From CAWHNT01 sp963830775 (GTDB lineage: Bacteria; Pseudomonadota; Alphaproteobacteria; Geminicoccales; Geminicoccaceae), in contig CAWHNT010000047.1 of the NCBI GenBank assembly GCA_963830775.1, positions 372,001 to 436,000 of the forward strand: DNA of 64,000 nucleotides, given 5' to 3'. A model generated the notes under the pieces. The model worked only from the letters and a program-made list of their open reading frames with translations. It was not told where the DNA came from and did not search any database. Position numbers and translations under genes: made by a program. The stretch's first letter is position 1, and every line of letters starts with the position of its first letter. This document shows, one piece after another, positions 35,682 through 44,784 of this stretch.

Positions 35682-36541
35682 ACCGCTTCAGCATCTCCTG
35701 CATCCCCGCCTGCAGCTCGGGCCTGGCCATGGCCATGGCCACGATCGCCTCCAGATACCCCAGCTTGTCGCCGCAGTCGAAGCGCCGGCCCTCGAACCTG
35801 AGCCCATGGAACGGCGTCGTCCCGATCAGCTCCGCCATGGCGTCGGTGAGCTGGATCTCGCCCCCGGCCCCCACCCGCTGCTCCGAGAGGTGCCCCATCA
35901 CTTGTGGCAGCAGGATGTAGCGCCCGATCACCGCCAGGCGCGAGGGTGCGTCCGCCGGCTTCGGCTTCTCCACCAGCCCCTTGACCTCGACCAGCCGCCC
36001 GTCCACCGCACCCGGCGTGATCACCCCGTAGCGGCCGGTGTGCTCCTCCGGCACCTCCATCACCGCCACGATGTTGCCGCCCTGTGCGCTCGTGCGCCTC
36101 GATCATCTGCTTCAGGCACGGCACCGGCCCGTGGATCAGGTCGTCGACCAGGCAGACCGCGAACGGCTCGTCGCCCACCAGGTGGCGCGCACACCAGACC
36201 GCGTGCCCCAGGCCCTTGGGCTCCTGCTGCCGGGTGTAGACCACGCTGCCCGCCTGCGGCACGGCCCCGGTCAGCGCTTCCAGCTCGGCCGTCTTCCCCT
36301 TGCGCGCCAGGGTCTCGAACAGCTCCGGCGCCCGGTCGAAATGGTCCTCCATGATCGTCTTGCCGCGGCCCGAGACGAAGATGAACTCCTCGATCCCCGC
36401 CGCCGCCGCCTCCTCCAGCGCGTACTGGATCACCGGCCGGTCCACCACCGGCAGCATCTCCTTCGGCAGCACCTTCGTCGCCGGCAGCATCCGCGTCCCC
36501 AGACCCGCCACCGGGAACACAACCTTCCGTACCTTGGTCAT
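35671..36541 (-). pseudogene. galU: UTP-glucose-1-phosphate uridylyltransferase, one frameshift (possible sequence error)
   Basis: Makes UDP-glucose from UTP and glucose-1-phosphate for cell-surface glycans. The first frame (from ATG 36541) has VVFPVAGLGTRMLPATKVLP, KEMLPVVDRPVIQYALEEA and EPKGLGHAVWCARHLVGDEP. The continuation, one base over, begins VAVMEVPEEHTGRYGVI and carries GLVEKPKPADAPSRLAVIGR, GGEIQLTDAM and FDCGDKLGYLEA. Removing one G from a GGG run at about 36080-36082 joins them (ERTGGNIVAVMEV). All family motifs are otherwise present and length is normal, about 290 residues. Confidence 0.88.
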
Positions 36542-36748
36542 CCCTGATCTCCGCGTGGGACGTGCCTGCTGCCCGCGACGGGCTGCCCCGGCATCGTCGT
36601 GACCGGACGACTACACCGCCGATCCCAGGCCCGGCCGTGACCGGGAACACAGCATGGCGGCAAGGAAGGACGCAACTTCCGCTCGGAGGTGCTGTACGTC
36701 AGCGGGGCGATCTCGCACAGCCTGCCGGACAGGGGGTGGCACCATCGG

Positions 36749-38570
36749 ATGCGCGAAGGGACGGGGCTGACGCTCCGCACCGTCACCGCCATCATTCTTG
36801 GCGCGGCCGTGCTGGCGCAGCTGCTCTTCCAGCTGCCGCTCCTGCGCGGGCTGTCGCTGGCGCTCGACGATCTCCAGCTGGCCCTGCTCGCGCCGGCGGA
36901 ACCCCAGCATCCCGGCGTGGCGCTGGTCACGATCGAGGAGGACAGCCTCGAGGGTGCCGTCTGCCGCTCGCCCCTCGACCGGAACCTGCTGGCCGGCCTG
37001 ATCGAGCAGCTCGATCGCATCGGGGTGCGGGCGATCGGCCTCGACCTGCTGCTGGACCAGCCGACCTTCGCGGCCGCCGACGCACGTCTGGCCCAGGTCA
37101 TGCACTCGACCGTCGCGCCGGTCGTCGTCATCACGGCCCAGGCCGGCACCGCGATGACCGACAGGCAGCGTGCCTGGCACGCGGACTATCTGGCCGGTGT
37201 CCGCCAGGGCTTCGCCAACCTGATCAAGGACCGGCTCGACAGCACCGTCCGGCGCCAGCAGCCGTTCGACGGCGACGGCCACCCGAGCCTGCCGGCAGCT
37301 CTGGCCCTTGCCGTGGGCACGACGGTACCGCCGGCCGGTGCCGAGATCGCCTGGCACGGCCGGCCGGCACCGGACACGCCGCCCTTCCCGGTCTATTCGG
37401 CGCAGCTCATAGGCCTGCTGCCGCCGGCCTGGCTCGCCGGGCGGGTGGTCCTCATCGGCACCGACCTCGGCAGCACGGACCGGCATCGCACCCCGTTCTC
37501 GGTCCTGGACGGCAGCACGTCGGGGGTGGAGATCCAGGCCCATATCCTGGCCCAGCTCCTGGACGGCACCGCCATGCCCCGCCTGCCGGGCTGGGCCGTT
37601 CTGGCCCTGCCGGTCCTCGCAGCGGCAGGCGGCCTCCTGGTCGCCGCCTCCAATCTCGGGCTTGCCGCCCAGCTGGGGCTCGCCTTCCTGGCGCCGCTGG
37701 CGATCCTTGCTGCCGCCGCTGGTGCCTACAGCCTCGGCGGGCCGCTCGCCTGGCCGCTGCCGCCCTTGCTCGCCTGGCTCGCCGCCCAGGGGCTCACGAC
37801 CCTGCAGATCGTCATGCGCGAGCGTGCCGACCGCAGGATCCTGATGCGGCTCTTCGCGCATCACCTCTCGGCCCCGATCGCCCGTCAGGTCTGGGCGGCA
37901 CGCGACACGTTCCTTGATCGGCGGCCGCCCCAAGCCGCAGACGCTCACGGCCACCGTGCTCTTCTCCGACATCGAGGGCTCCACCAGCATCGCGGAGGCA
38001 CTGGAGCCCGAGGCCCTGATGACGTGGCTCGAGATCTATCTCGACCGCATGGTGGCGATCGTCGACCGGCACGAAGGCGTGGTCCTGCGCTTCATCGGCG
38101 ACGGCATCCTTGCCGCGTTCGGCGTGCCCGTGCCACGCCATAGTGAGGACGCGGTTGCCCTGGACGCCCGGCGCGCCGTCTCCTGCGCGGTGGCGATGGC
38201 CCAGGCGCTGCCCGACCTCGACCGGGAGCTGGCCGAGCGCGGCTTGCCGCCCGTACGCATCCGCATCGGCATCCAGACCGGAGAGATGACCGCCGGCAGC
38301 GTCGGGCGCTCCGAGCACCTGGAATATGCCATCATGGGCGACAGCGTGAACACGGCGGCGCGCCTCGAGGCGTTCACCAAGACGCTGCGCGGCCCCGGCT
38401 CGCCGCCTTGCACGATCGTGATCGGCGGTGCCACCGCGCGCCGGCTGGAGCCCGCGACGCCTCTGCGGCCGGTGGGCTCTCTCGAACTCAGAGGCAAGGA
38501 GGCGTCCGTGAGTGCGTTCGAGGTGCTCGTGAACGCCGATTTTGCGGTGCAACACACGCCCAACGTGTGA
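36749..38570 (+). pseudogene. CHASE2-domain adenylate/guanylate cyclase, one frameshift
   Basis: Predicted membrane receptor making a cyclic nucleotide. An N-terminal helix is followed by a periplasmic CHASE2 sensor (LALDDLQLALLAPAEPQHPG, VALVTIEEDSLEG, LDRIGVRAIGLDLLLDQPT, RVVLIGTDLGSTDRHRTPFS) and three helices (about 37590-37800). After a one-base frame change at about 37916-37920 comes the class III cyclase domain: ATVLFSDIEGSTSIAEALEP (metal Asp), VLRFIGDGILAAFGVP, and MGDSVNTAARLEAFTK with the catalytic Asn/Arg. Joined, it is about 606 residues. ATG at 36749 is a reasonable start. Substrate choice (ATP or GTP) is uncertain. Confidence 0.8.
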
Positions 38571-38623
38571 GTCCTGTCATAGCCAGGGGCCGCTCGGCCC
38601 GGTACCATAGGCTGGGAAAGTGA

Positions 38624-41125
38624 GTGTTGCCCTTGCGCTGCGTTCGTGCCCTGCTGCTCCTGCTGCTGCCTTGGCTGGCTCTTCCGGCAATCCCGGGATC
38701 GGCTGCCGAGGAGACGCGCATTGCCCTCATCGTCGGCATCGGCGGCTATGCGCACGCCCCGCCGCTGGCCAACCCGACCCGTGATGCCAAGGCCATGGGC
38801 CAGACCCTGGGCGGGCTCGGCTTCTCCGTCGACCTTGTCCTCGATCCCGATTATCGCGCTCTCAGCACAGCGTTGCGCGAGTTCGGCCGCAAGGTGCCCG
38901 AATCCGACCTGGCGGTGGTCTTCTTCGCCGGCCACGGCGTGCAGGTCGAGGGCCAGAACTTCCTGATCCCGGCCGATGCCCAGCTCGAGCGCGAGCGCGA
39001 CCTGATCTACGAGGCCCTGGCGCTCAACCTTTTCCTGGGCGAGGTCGGGCAGGCGAAGAAGCTGGGCATCATGATTCTCGATGCCTGTCGCGACAATCCG
39101 TTCGCCGACCGGCTCGGCAGCGGCAGCGGTCGTCCGGTCGGGGTCAAGGCGGGGCTGAGCCGGATCGACGACACGCCGTCGGATACCGTCGTGGCGCTGG
39201 CCACGCGCGCCAACGCCGTGGCCGAGGACGATGCGGGCAGCAACCACAGCCCCTACACCGAGGCGTTGCTGGAGGAGCTCAAGGTCCCGGGCCTGGAGCT
39301 GGGCCTCTTCTTCCGCCGCGTGCGCGACCGCGTCATCCAGGCCACGAACGGGCGGCAGGAGCCGTTCAACTTCGGCTCCTTCGGGGCGACGCCGGTCTAT
39401 CTGAACCCGCAGCCCGTGAACCGGCCGCCCGTGGCCGGCGTGGCGAGGCCGCTGCAGGTGGCCGACAATGCCGGTCCGGCCCCGCTCCAGGTGCCGACAC
39501 CCACCGATCCCGACCAGGACCAGCTCGTGGTCCAGGTGATCGGCCTGCCCCAGGGCGGGACGGTGACCGTCGGCAACCGGGCGCTCCTGATGGGCGACTA
39601 TCTCACCGTCGAGCAGCTGAAGGCCGCGGGCTTCAGGCCGGACGGAACTCGTCACGGCGATGCCGGCAGCTTCGACTATTCGGTCAGCGACGGCCGCGGC
39701 GGATCGGTGAAGGGAGCCGTGGCAATCACGGTGGTGGCTTCCAACCGGCCGCCCACCGTCGCCGCCTCTCCGGGCATCTCGGTGGCCGCCAACAGGCTCA
39801 CTTTGCCCGCCGTCAGCGACCCTGACGGCGACCCGGTGACCTTGCGCATCAAGACGGTGCCCGACCGCGGCAGGCTGCGGAAGGGCAAGGCGGTGCTCGA
39901 GCCCGGCGACCGCCTGGAGCTCACTGGATCGGAGCCCCTGACCTTCGATCCCGAGGACTCGCCTCCCGGGCCCGCGGGCAAGCTCGTGTTCTCGGTCGAT
40001 GACGGCCGTGGCGGCGAGGCCAGCGGGAGCATCGATGTCGAGGTCGCCGGCCCCGGTGCCGCACTGCCGGCGGCGAGCCTCGACACCGCGCTCTGGCGTC
40101 GTCTCGGTGCCGAACCCGGTCAGGCCGACCTGCAGGCCTTCCTCCAGCTCTTCCCGCAGAGTCCGCATGCGGTCGAGGCCAGGCGCCGACTGGCAGCGGC
40201 ACCGTCTCCGGCAGCGCCGGCAGCCGTGGCCGCGGCACCCGCAAGAGCACCGGCGCCGGCTGCGGCGCCAGCCCCGGCGCCCACAGCAGCGCCTCCCGTT
40301 GCGATCGCGGCACCGGAGCCGGCGGCCAAACCCGCGGCACCGCCGGCAAAGGCAGCGCCGCAGGCGGCCCGTGCCGAGACTGCCGCTGCCCGGACCAGCG
40401 GGGATGGCAACAGCTTCCAGGATTGCCCCGATTGTCCGGTCATTGTGCGGGTCGCCGCCGGCAGCTTCACCATGGGTAGCGACAGCGGCGACCGCGGCGA
40501 GCGGCCGGCGCGCAAGGTGACGATCGCCAAGCCCTTCGGGCTCGGCCGCTACGAGGTCACCGTGGGCCAGTGGCAGGCCTGCATCGACGGCGGCGGTTGT
40601 GCCGAGATGCCGGCCATGCGCGGTGGCACGGACGAGACGCCCGTTCACAACCTGACCTTCAGCGATGCCACCGCCTATGTGGGGTGGCTCGCCCGCAAGA
40701 CCGGGCAGCCATACCGGCTGCCCTCCGAGGCGGAGTGGGAGTACGCCGCCCGGGCCGGAACCACGACCGCCTACTGGTGGGGCGACAAGCTGGACGGTAG
40801 CCGGGTCGTCTGCCGCAAGTGCGGCAGCCAGGGCTTTGCTGCCGCCACTCCGCCGGCGGTGGCAAGCCAGCCCCCCAACCCGTGGGGCCTGGTCGGGATG
40901 AGCGGAGGTGTGCGCGAATGGCTCGCCGACTGCTGGATCCGCAACTACGACAAGGCCCCGGCCGACGCCCGCCCGCGCCTGGTCAGGAGCTGCCAGCAGC
41001 ATGTCACCAGGGGCGGATCCTGGCTGGATGAGCCGGCGGACCTTCGGGTCACGGCCCGCGGCTTCTACGACGCCGAAGTGCCCTACCTCGTGAACGGCTT
41101 CCGGGTGGCGCGCGACCTGGAGTGA
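38624..41125 (+). CDS. Caspase-like (C14) protease fused to FGE/SUMF1-type domain
   Basis: An 833-residue secreted protein. A signal peptide (ALLLLLLPWLALPAIPGSAA) is followed by a caspase-fold domain (about 30-240) with catalytic His104 (FFAGHGVQ) and Cys155 (ILDACRDNPF). Next come two cadherin-like or Ig-like repeats (about 265-490; FDYSVSDGRGGSVKGAVAIT and LVFSVDDGRGGEASGSIDVE), an Ala/Pro-rich linker, and an FGE/SUMF1-type domain (about 605-833; GSFTMGSDSGDRGERPARKV, YEVTVGQWQACIDGG, WEYAARAGTTTAYWWGD, VTRGGSWLDEP, NGFRVARDLE). GTG start after GGGAAAG. Probably a periplasmic stress-response protease; the target is unknown. Confidence 0.87.
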   Translation: MLPLRCVRALLLLLLPWLALPAIPGSAAEETRIALIVGIGGYAHAPPLANPTRDAKAMGQTLGGLGFSVDLVLDPDYRALSTALREFGRKVPESDLAVVFFAGHGVQVEGQNFLIPADAQLERERDLIYEALALNLFLGEVGQAKKLGIMILDACRDNPFADRLGSGSGRPVGVKAGLSRIDDTPSDTVVALATRANAVAEDDAGSNHSPYTEALLEELKVPGLELGLFFRRVRDRVIQATNGRQEPFNFGSFGATPVYLNPQPVNRPPVAGVARPLQVADNAGPAPLQVPTPTDPDQDQLVVQVIGLPQGGTVTVGNRALLMGDYLTVEQLKAAGFRPDGTRHGDAGSFDYSVSDGRGGSVKGAVAITVVASNRPPTVAASPGISVAANRLTLPAVSDPDGDPVTLRIKTVPDRGRLRKGKAVLEPGDRLELTGSEPLTFDPEDSPPGPAGKLVFSVDDGRGGEASGSIDVEVAGPGAALPAASLDTALWRRLGAEPGQADLQAFLQLFPQSPHAVEARRRLAAAPSPAAPAAVAAAPARAPAPAAAPAPAPTAAPPVAIAAPEPAAKPAAPPAKAAPQAARAETAAARTSGDGNSFQDCPDCPVIVRVAAGSFTMGSDSGDRGERPARKVTIAKPFGLGRYEVTVGQWQACIDGGGCAEMPAMRGGTDETPVHNLTFSDATAYVGWLARKTGQPYRLPSEAEWEYAARAGTTTAYWWGDKLDGSRVVCRKCGSQGFAAATPPAVASQPPNPWGLVGMSGGVREWLADCWIRNYDKAPADARPRLVRSCQQHVTRGGSWLDEPADLRVTARGFYDAEVPYLVNGFRVARDLE

Positions 41126-41145
41126 CCGCGCGCCACCCGGAAGCC
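41096..41145. terminator. Perfect 19-bp hairpin spanning the caspase-FGE stop codon
   Basis: Arms 41096-41114 and 41127-41145 are exact inverted copies (GGCTTCCGGGTGGCGCGCG) with a 12-base loop that contains the TGA stop at 41123-41125. The left arm encodes the end of the FGE-type domain. No T-run follows on either strand. It sits between two convergent genes, where a bidirectional stop is expected, so a terminator or RNA-end stabiliser is the likely role. Confidence 0.6.
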
Positions 41146-41161
41146 CGGGGACCGGGCGGCC

Positions 41162-41662
41162 TCACTTCACGGAGACGGTGATCTTCTTCGACATTACCGG
41201 CGGGTTGAAGGGGATGTGGTTGGCGTCGCCCAGCAGCAGCTGAAGCGTGTGCTTCCCGGGCGGCAGGTCGAGCACGGTCTCGGTCTGCCCGCCGCCGAAG
41301 TGCAGATGCTGCGCGTTGTTGGGGATCGGCTCGTCCATGGGCGGAAGGTCGGTGTCGATCAGCAGGTGATGATGGCCGGTATTGGCCTTGGTCACGCCTG
41401 CCGGGGCCACGCCCATGTTGCGCAGGCCGAACCAGACCTTGAACGGGCTCTTCACCGTCTCGCCGTTGTTCGGCCAGCCGATATAGAGATAACTGTCGGG
41501 CGGGGCCGCCGTGAGGTTGGTCCCTTGCGCGTTCTGAGCCTCCCCGACCGGGGGGAGGCCCTGGCCCTGCGCGTCCGGCGAGGCGCCTTGCGCTCTGGCC
41601 GGGTCCGGAGCTGCGTGGGCTCCGGCCAGGGCTGCGAGGATCAGGAAGGCCGAGCGGCGCAT
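41162..41662 (-). CDS. Secreted DUF4399 protein, first of two copies
   Basis: A 166-residue periplasmic protein with a signal peptide (RRSAFLILAALAGAHAAPDP) and the DUF4399 domain: KVWFGLRNMGVAPAGVTKAN, TGHHHLLIDTDLPPMDEPIP, LHFGGGQTETVLDLPPGKHT and SKKITVSVK. Function of the family is unknown; the GHHHLLID and HLHFGGGQ His clusters look able to bind a metal, which is my inference. AAGGAG lies seven bases before the ATG. It follows a 142-residue paralogue by 35 bases, so this is a tandem duplication. Confidence 0.85.
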   Translation of the reverse strand: MRRSAFLILAALAGAHAAPDPARAQGASPDAQGQGLPPVGEAQNAQGTNLTAAPPDSYLYIGWPNNGETVKSPFKVWFGLRNMGVAPAGVTKANTGHHHLLIDTDLPPMDEPIPNNAQHLHFGGGQTETVLDLPPGKHTLQLLLGDANHIPFNPPVMSKKITVSVK

Positions 41663-41697
41663 CGGATGCTCCTTCTTGCGCGGGCGAGCTGGGCTGA

Positions 41698-42126
41698 TCA
41701 GGGGACGGTCACCGTGATCTTCTTCGACATCAGCGGCGGATCGTTCGGCACGTGGGCTGCATCGCCCAGCAGCAGCTGAAGGGTGTGCTTGCCCGGGGGC
41801 AGCTCCAGCCGGACCTCGGTCTGCCCGCCGCCGAAGTGCAGGTAGTGCTCGTTGTTGGGGATCGGCTCGTCCAGCGGCGGCGGCTCGGCGTCGATGATGA
41901 CATGGAAGTGGCCGGTCTTGGCCTTCTGCACGCCGGCGGGGGCCACGCCGATGTTGGAAGCACCCATGCGCAGCCAGAACTTGCCGCCCTTGATCACCTG
42001 ACCGTCGGAGGGCCAGATGATGCGGATCCTGGCATCCGGCGGTGCCGGCTCCCGGTCCGCCGCCCCGGCCACCAACGGCCAGCCGAGCACGAGCCCGGCG
42101 ATGACCGGCTGCACGAGTTTTCGCAT
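41698..42126 (-). CDS. Secreted DUF4399 protein, second copy
   Basis: A 142-residue paralogue of the downstream gene, with signal peptide (KLVQPVIAGLVLGWPLVAGA) and FWLRMGASNIGVAPAGVQKA, TGHFHVIIDAEPPPLDEPIP, LHFGGGQTEVRLELPPGKHT and SKKITVTVP. The two share most residues of the domain but differ in the N-terminal linker; one His of the GHHHLL cluster is Phe here (GHFHVI). GGAGGGAGGGG precedes the ATG. It is the third gene in a leftward run with the OmpA and DUF4384 genes. Confidence 0.85.
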   Translation of the reverse strand: MRKLVQPVIAGLVLGWPLVAGAADREPAPPDARIRIIWPSDGQVIKGGKFWLRMGASNIGVAPAGVQKAKTGHFHVIIDAEPPPLDEPIPNNEHYLHFGGGQTEVRLELPPGKHTLQLLLGDAAHVPNDPPLMSKKITVTVP

Positions 42127-42187
42127 GCCAACCCCTCCCTCCAGTCATGGGCGCACCGCCAGGCACCAGCGCCGGCGGCGGCCACGA

Positions 42188-42987
42188 TCATTGTGGCGCC
42201 ACCTTCAGCACGAGTTGCGCCAGCACGACACCCCGTGTCTCGCCGCCTCCGAGACCCACCATGGCGGCATCCAGGCGCTCGGCGACGGGTCGGGGCAGGG
42301 CCTGCCCGCCAGCGGCGATGAAGCTCTCGACGAGGTCCTGGTCCAGGGGCGTGGTCCCGGCCATGCAGCGCAGCTCGGCTTCATCCAACGCCGGCTCGGC
42401 CATGACGCCGGCCCGGCCGGAGCCGGGCAACCGGACGGTCAGCCCGCCCGGAAGCGGCTGCGCCTCGGCGGCCGTGCTCGGGTAAAGAGGCACAACCCGC
42501 TGGCGTGCGCCTCGGAGCCAGCAATAGGTGTAGGCGTCGCGGCTCGTCTGCAGCACGAGACGGATCGGCTCGCCCGGCCGGTACACGGGGTAACGGCCGC
42601 GATCGGTGGCGAGATAGAGGTCGAGCGGCAGGTTGCGGGCAAGGTCGGTAATGACCGGCAGCGAGCGCGTGCCCCCGATCTCGCTCTGGTCGGTCCCGCC
42701 GATCCGCGCCAGCCGGTCGAACCTGCTGCCACCCGCGGCACCGGGGGCTGGCGGCGGACCCTCATAGGGTCCCTTGACCGTCACGACCTGGCCGGTCTTC
42801 AGCAGGAAGACGAGGCTGGCACCATCGGGTACGCTGATCGGGTCATTGCCGAGCTGCTGCCCGGCCGTGAAGCCGGGTGCCGTGGCGGCGACGACCACGG
42901 CCTCGGCCCTGGCGGCCCCCTGCGGCACCGCCACCGCAGCCAGTGCCAGAATCGTCGCCCCTGCGAGCCGGGCGCGAGCGTCATGCA
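42188..42987 (-). CDS. Secreted DUF4384-type protein
   Basis: A 265-residue exported protein. Signal peptide (LAGATILALAAVAVPQGAAR), a small beta segment with SLVFLLKTGQVVTVKGPYEG, then a DUF4384-like domain (LDLYLATDRGRYPVYRPGEP, IRLVLQTSRDAYTYCWLRGA) that in this family often accompanies caspase-like or stress-related envelope proteins. The C-terminal half (RPVAERLDAAMVGLGGGETR) is not recognised. GAGGGAGGG precedes the ATG. Its position across from the caspase-FGE gene fits a shared envelope-stress role. Confidence 0.75.
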
Positions 42988-43065
42988 TGACTGGCCCTCC
43001 CTCTGCGGCCGATTGTGGGCGCCCAGGCCGCTTCGTGTCGAGACACTGCTTCGGCCTGCGGTCCA

Positions 43066-43707
43066 CTAGCCCGCCCTGAACTCGACCCGCCGGTTGTCGG
43101 CGTCGTAGGGGTCGGCACCGGCGACGGGGTCGCTCTCGCCCTCGCCCATGACCTGGAGCTGGTCGGCGGTGACGCCGAACTCGCTGGCGAGGTAGGCGCG
43201 GACCGCCTTGGCGCGGCGCTCGGAGAGGACCTGGTTGTACTGCTCGGAGCCCTTGGCGTCGGTGTGGCCGACGATGGTCACCTTCCTGCCCTGCGCCTGG
43301 GGCAGGCGGAGCATGGCACCCACGCTGTCGAGATAGGGGCGCGAGGCCGGCAGGATCTCGGTCGAGTTGTAGGCGAAGTGGATCAGGAAGCCGAAGCTGT
43401 CGGCGACCGGGACCGAGCTCGGGCCGACGTCGGTGGCGGTGGTGGGCTCCGCCTCGGCATACTCGACATGCGCTGCCGGGCTGGCGGCGGCGGTCTCGGG
43501 CGCCAGGTCGGGGTTGATGCGGATGCTGCGGGTGGCGCCCATGGCACCCTGGGCCTGCTTCTTCGCGGGCCAGAGGATGCGGGCGAGATCGGCCGCCTGG
43601 GGGGCGCCGTTCTTGAACAGCACGGCCTCGCCGGCCCGGGCGGAAGCGGTGCCGGCGAGGAGCCCGGCCAGGAGGCCCAGGCTCAGGATGGTGCGGGTGG
43701 CGGTCAT
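43066..43707 (-). CDS. OmpA-family periplasmic protein
   Basis: A 213-residue protein with signal peptide (TRTILSLGLLAGLLAGTASA), an uncharacterised middle (AAHVEYAEAEPTTATD), and a C-terminal OmpA domain: FLIHFAYNSTEILPASRPYL, IVGHTDAKGSEQYNQVLSER and PYDADNRRVEFRAG. The domain binds peptidoglycan non-covalently. GAGGAGAGA precedes the ATG at 43707. It is first in the leftward run OmpA, DUF4384, DUF4399, DUF4399, with short gaps that fit one transcript. Confidence 0.88.
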   Translation of the reverse strand: MTATRTILSLGLLAGLLAGTASARAGEAVLFKNGAPQAADLARILWPAKKQAQGAMGATRSIRINPDLAPETAAASPAAHVEYAEAEPTTATDVGPSSVPVADSFGFLIHFAYNSTEILPASRPYLDSVGAMLRLPQAQGRKVTIVGHTDAKGSEQYNQVLSERRAKAVRAYLASEFGVTADQLQVMGEGESDPVAGADPYDADNRRVEFRAG

Positions 43708-44192
43708 CGGGTCTCTCCTCAGGGTGGGCGGGCGGTGCGTGGCCCCGGCCCGGCAATCTGTTCGCCGCCCATCCTGCCGATTTGCGCGGGTGGCGCTGTG
43801 ATGGTGAGCACTCCCCAGACACCAGCGCCGATTATGGCCGCCTGCCCGGGCCGGGCAGACCTCACGCTCAGCCCGGACCCGCGCCATTACCCAGAGGAAT
43901 CGGGTCCGGCCTGCTTTACAATTGCAAGCGACGTGCCGGTATGAGGACGATGCCTGGACAGCCGACGCCCGGGCACTCGCTCGGGCGCGTGGTGGACATG
44001 TTCGAGAACATCATCACCTGCGCGCCCGCTCGCTTGATTGCAGGTTTCTACGCGGCGTATCCGCGGAACCCTGCTGACGCTGCTTCGCCGTGCTGCGGCA
44101 TTGCGCGGCCGGGCTGGGCCGCCTAGTCTCCGGCCAACATCGGCCGATCGCTGCGATCCGGCCGAGCGGACAATGCAACAGGGAGGCCTCAC
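43708..44192. other. Divergent intergenic region with no clear gene
   Basis: About 485 bases between the leftward OmpA run and the rightward DJ-1-like gene. Frames here have no recognisable product. A promoter for each direction should lie inside, but I find no convincing boxes. Confidence 0.4.
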
Positions 44193-44780
44193 ATGGCCGG
44201 CAAGAAGATCTTGATGCTCGTGGGCGAGTTCAGCGAGGAATACGAGATCTTCGTCTTCGAGCAGGCGATGCACGCGGTCGGGCACACGGTGCATGTCATC
44301 TGCCCCGACAAGAAGGCGGGCGAGAACATCAAGACCAGCCTGCACGATTTCGAGGGCGACCAGACCTACACCGAGAAGCCCGGGCACTTCTACACGCTGA
44401 ACAAGACCTTCAGCGACGCCGATCCGGCCGACTACGACGCGGTCTACGTGGCAGGCGGACGGGGCCCGGAATATATCCGCATCGACCCGCGCGTGCAGCG
44501 GATCGTCCGCCACTTCCATGAGGCCGAGAAGCCGATCTTCACCATCTGCCACGGCGTGCAGGTGCTGATCGCGGTCGAGGGCGTGGTGACCGGCAAGCGC
44601 GTGGCTGCCCTCCAGTACTGCGAACCCGAGGTCAGGCTGGCCGGCGGCATCTATGTCGACGTCGAGCCCACCGGAGCCTGTGTCGATGGCCGGCTGGTCT
44701 CGGCCAAGGGCTGGCCGGGCCTCGCCGCGTTCATGCGCGAGTGCCTGAAGGTGCTGGGCACCGAGATCGTCCACCGCTGA
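44193..44780 (+). CDS. DJ-1/PfpI-family protein
   Basis: A 195-residue cytosolic protein of the DJ-1/PfpI fold. The nucleophile-elbow Cys119 is in FTICHGVQVLIAVEGVV, the family's AVYVAGGRGPEYIRIDPR is present, and EFSEEYEIF near residue 12 carries the Glu that usually pairs with the Cys. Members act as glyoxalases, deglycases, chaperones or proteases; the sequence does not decide. It starts the run leading into the sugar importer, four bases from the first ATPase gene, so it may handle a reactive product of the imported compound. Confidence 0.88.
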   Translation: MAGKKILMLVGEFSEEYEIFVFEQAMHAVGHTVHVICPDKKAGENIKTSLHDFEGDQTYTEKPGHFYTLNKTFSDADPADYDAVYVAGGRGPEYIRIDPRVQRIVRHFHEAEKPIFTICHGVQVLIAVEGVVTGKRVAALQYCEPEVRLAGGIYVDVEPTGACVDGRLVSAKGWPGLAAFMRECLKVLGTEIVHR

Positions 44781-44784
44781 TCCC

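Noticed and set aside
38036..41002. 988-codon open frame opposite the caspase-FGE gene
   Set aside because: Antisense shadow of a clearly real gene; the translation is Arg/Gly/His-rich with no domain, as expected in GC-rich DNA.
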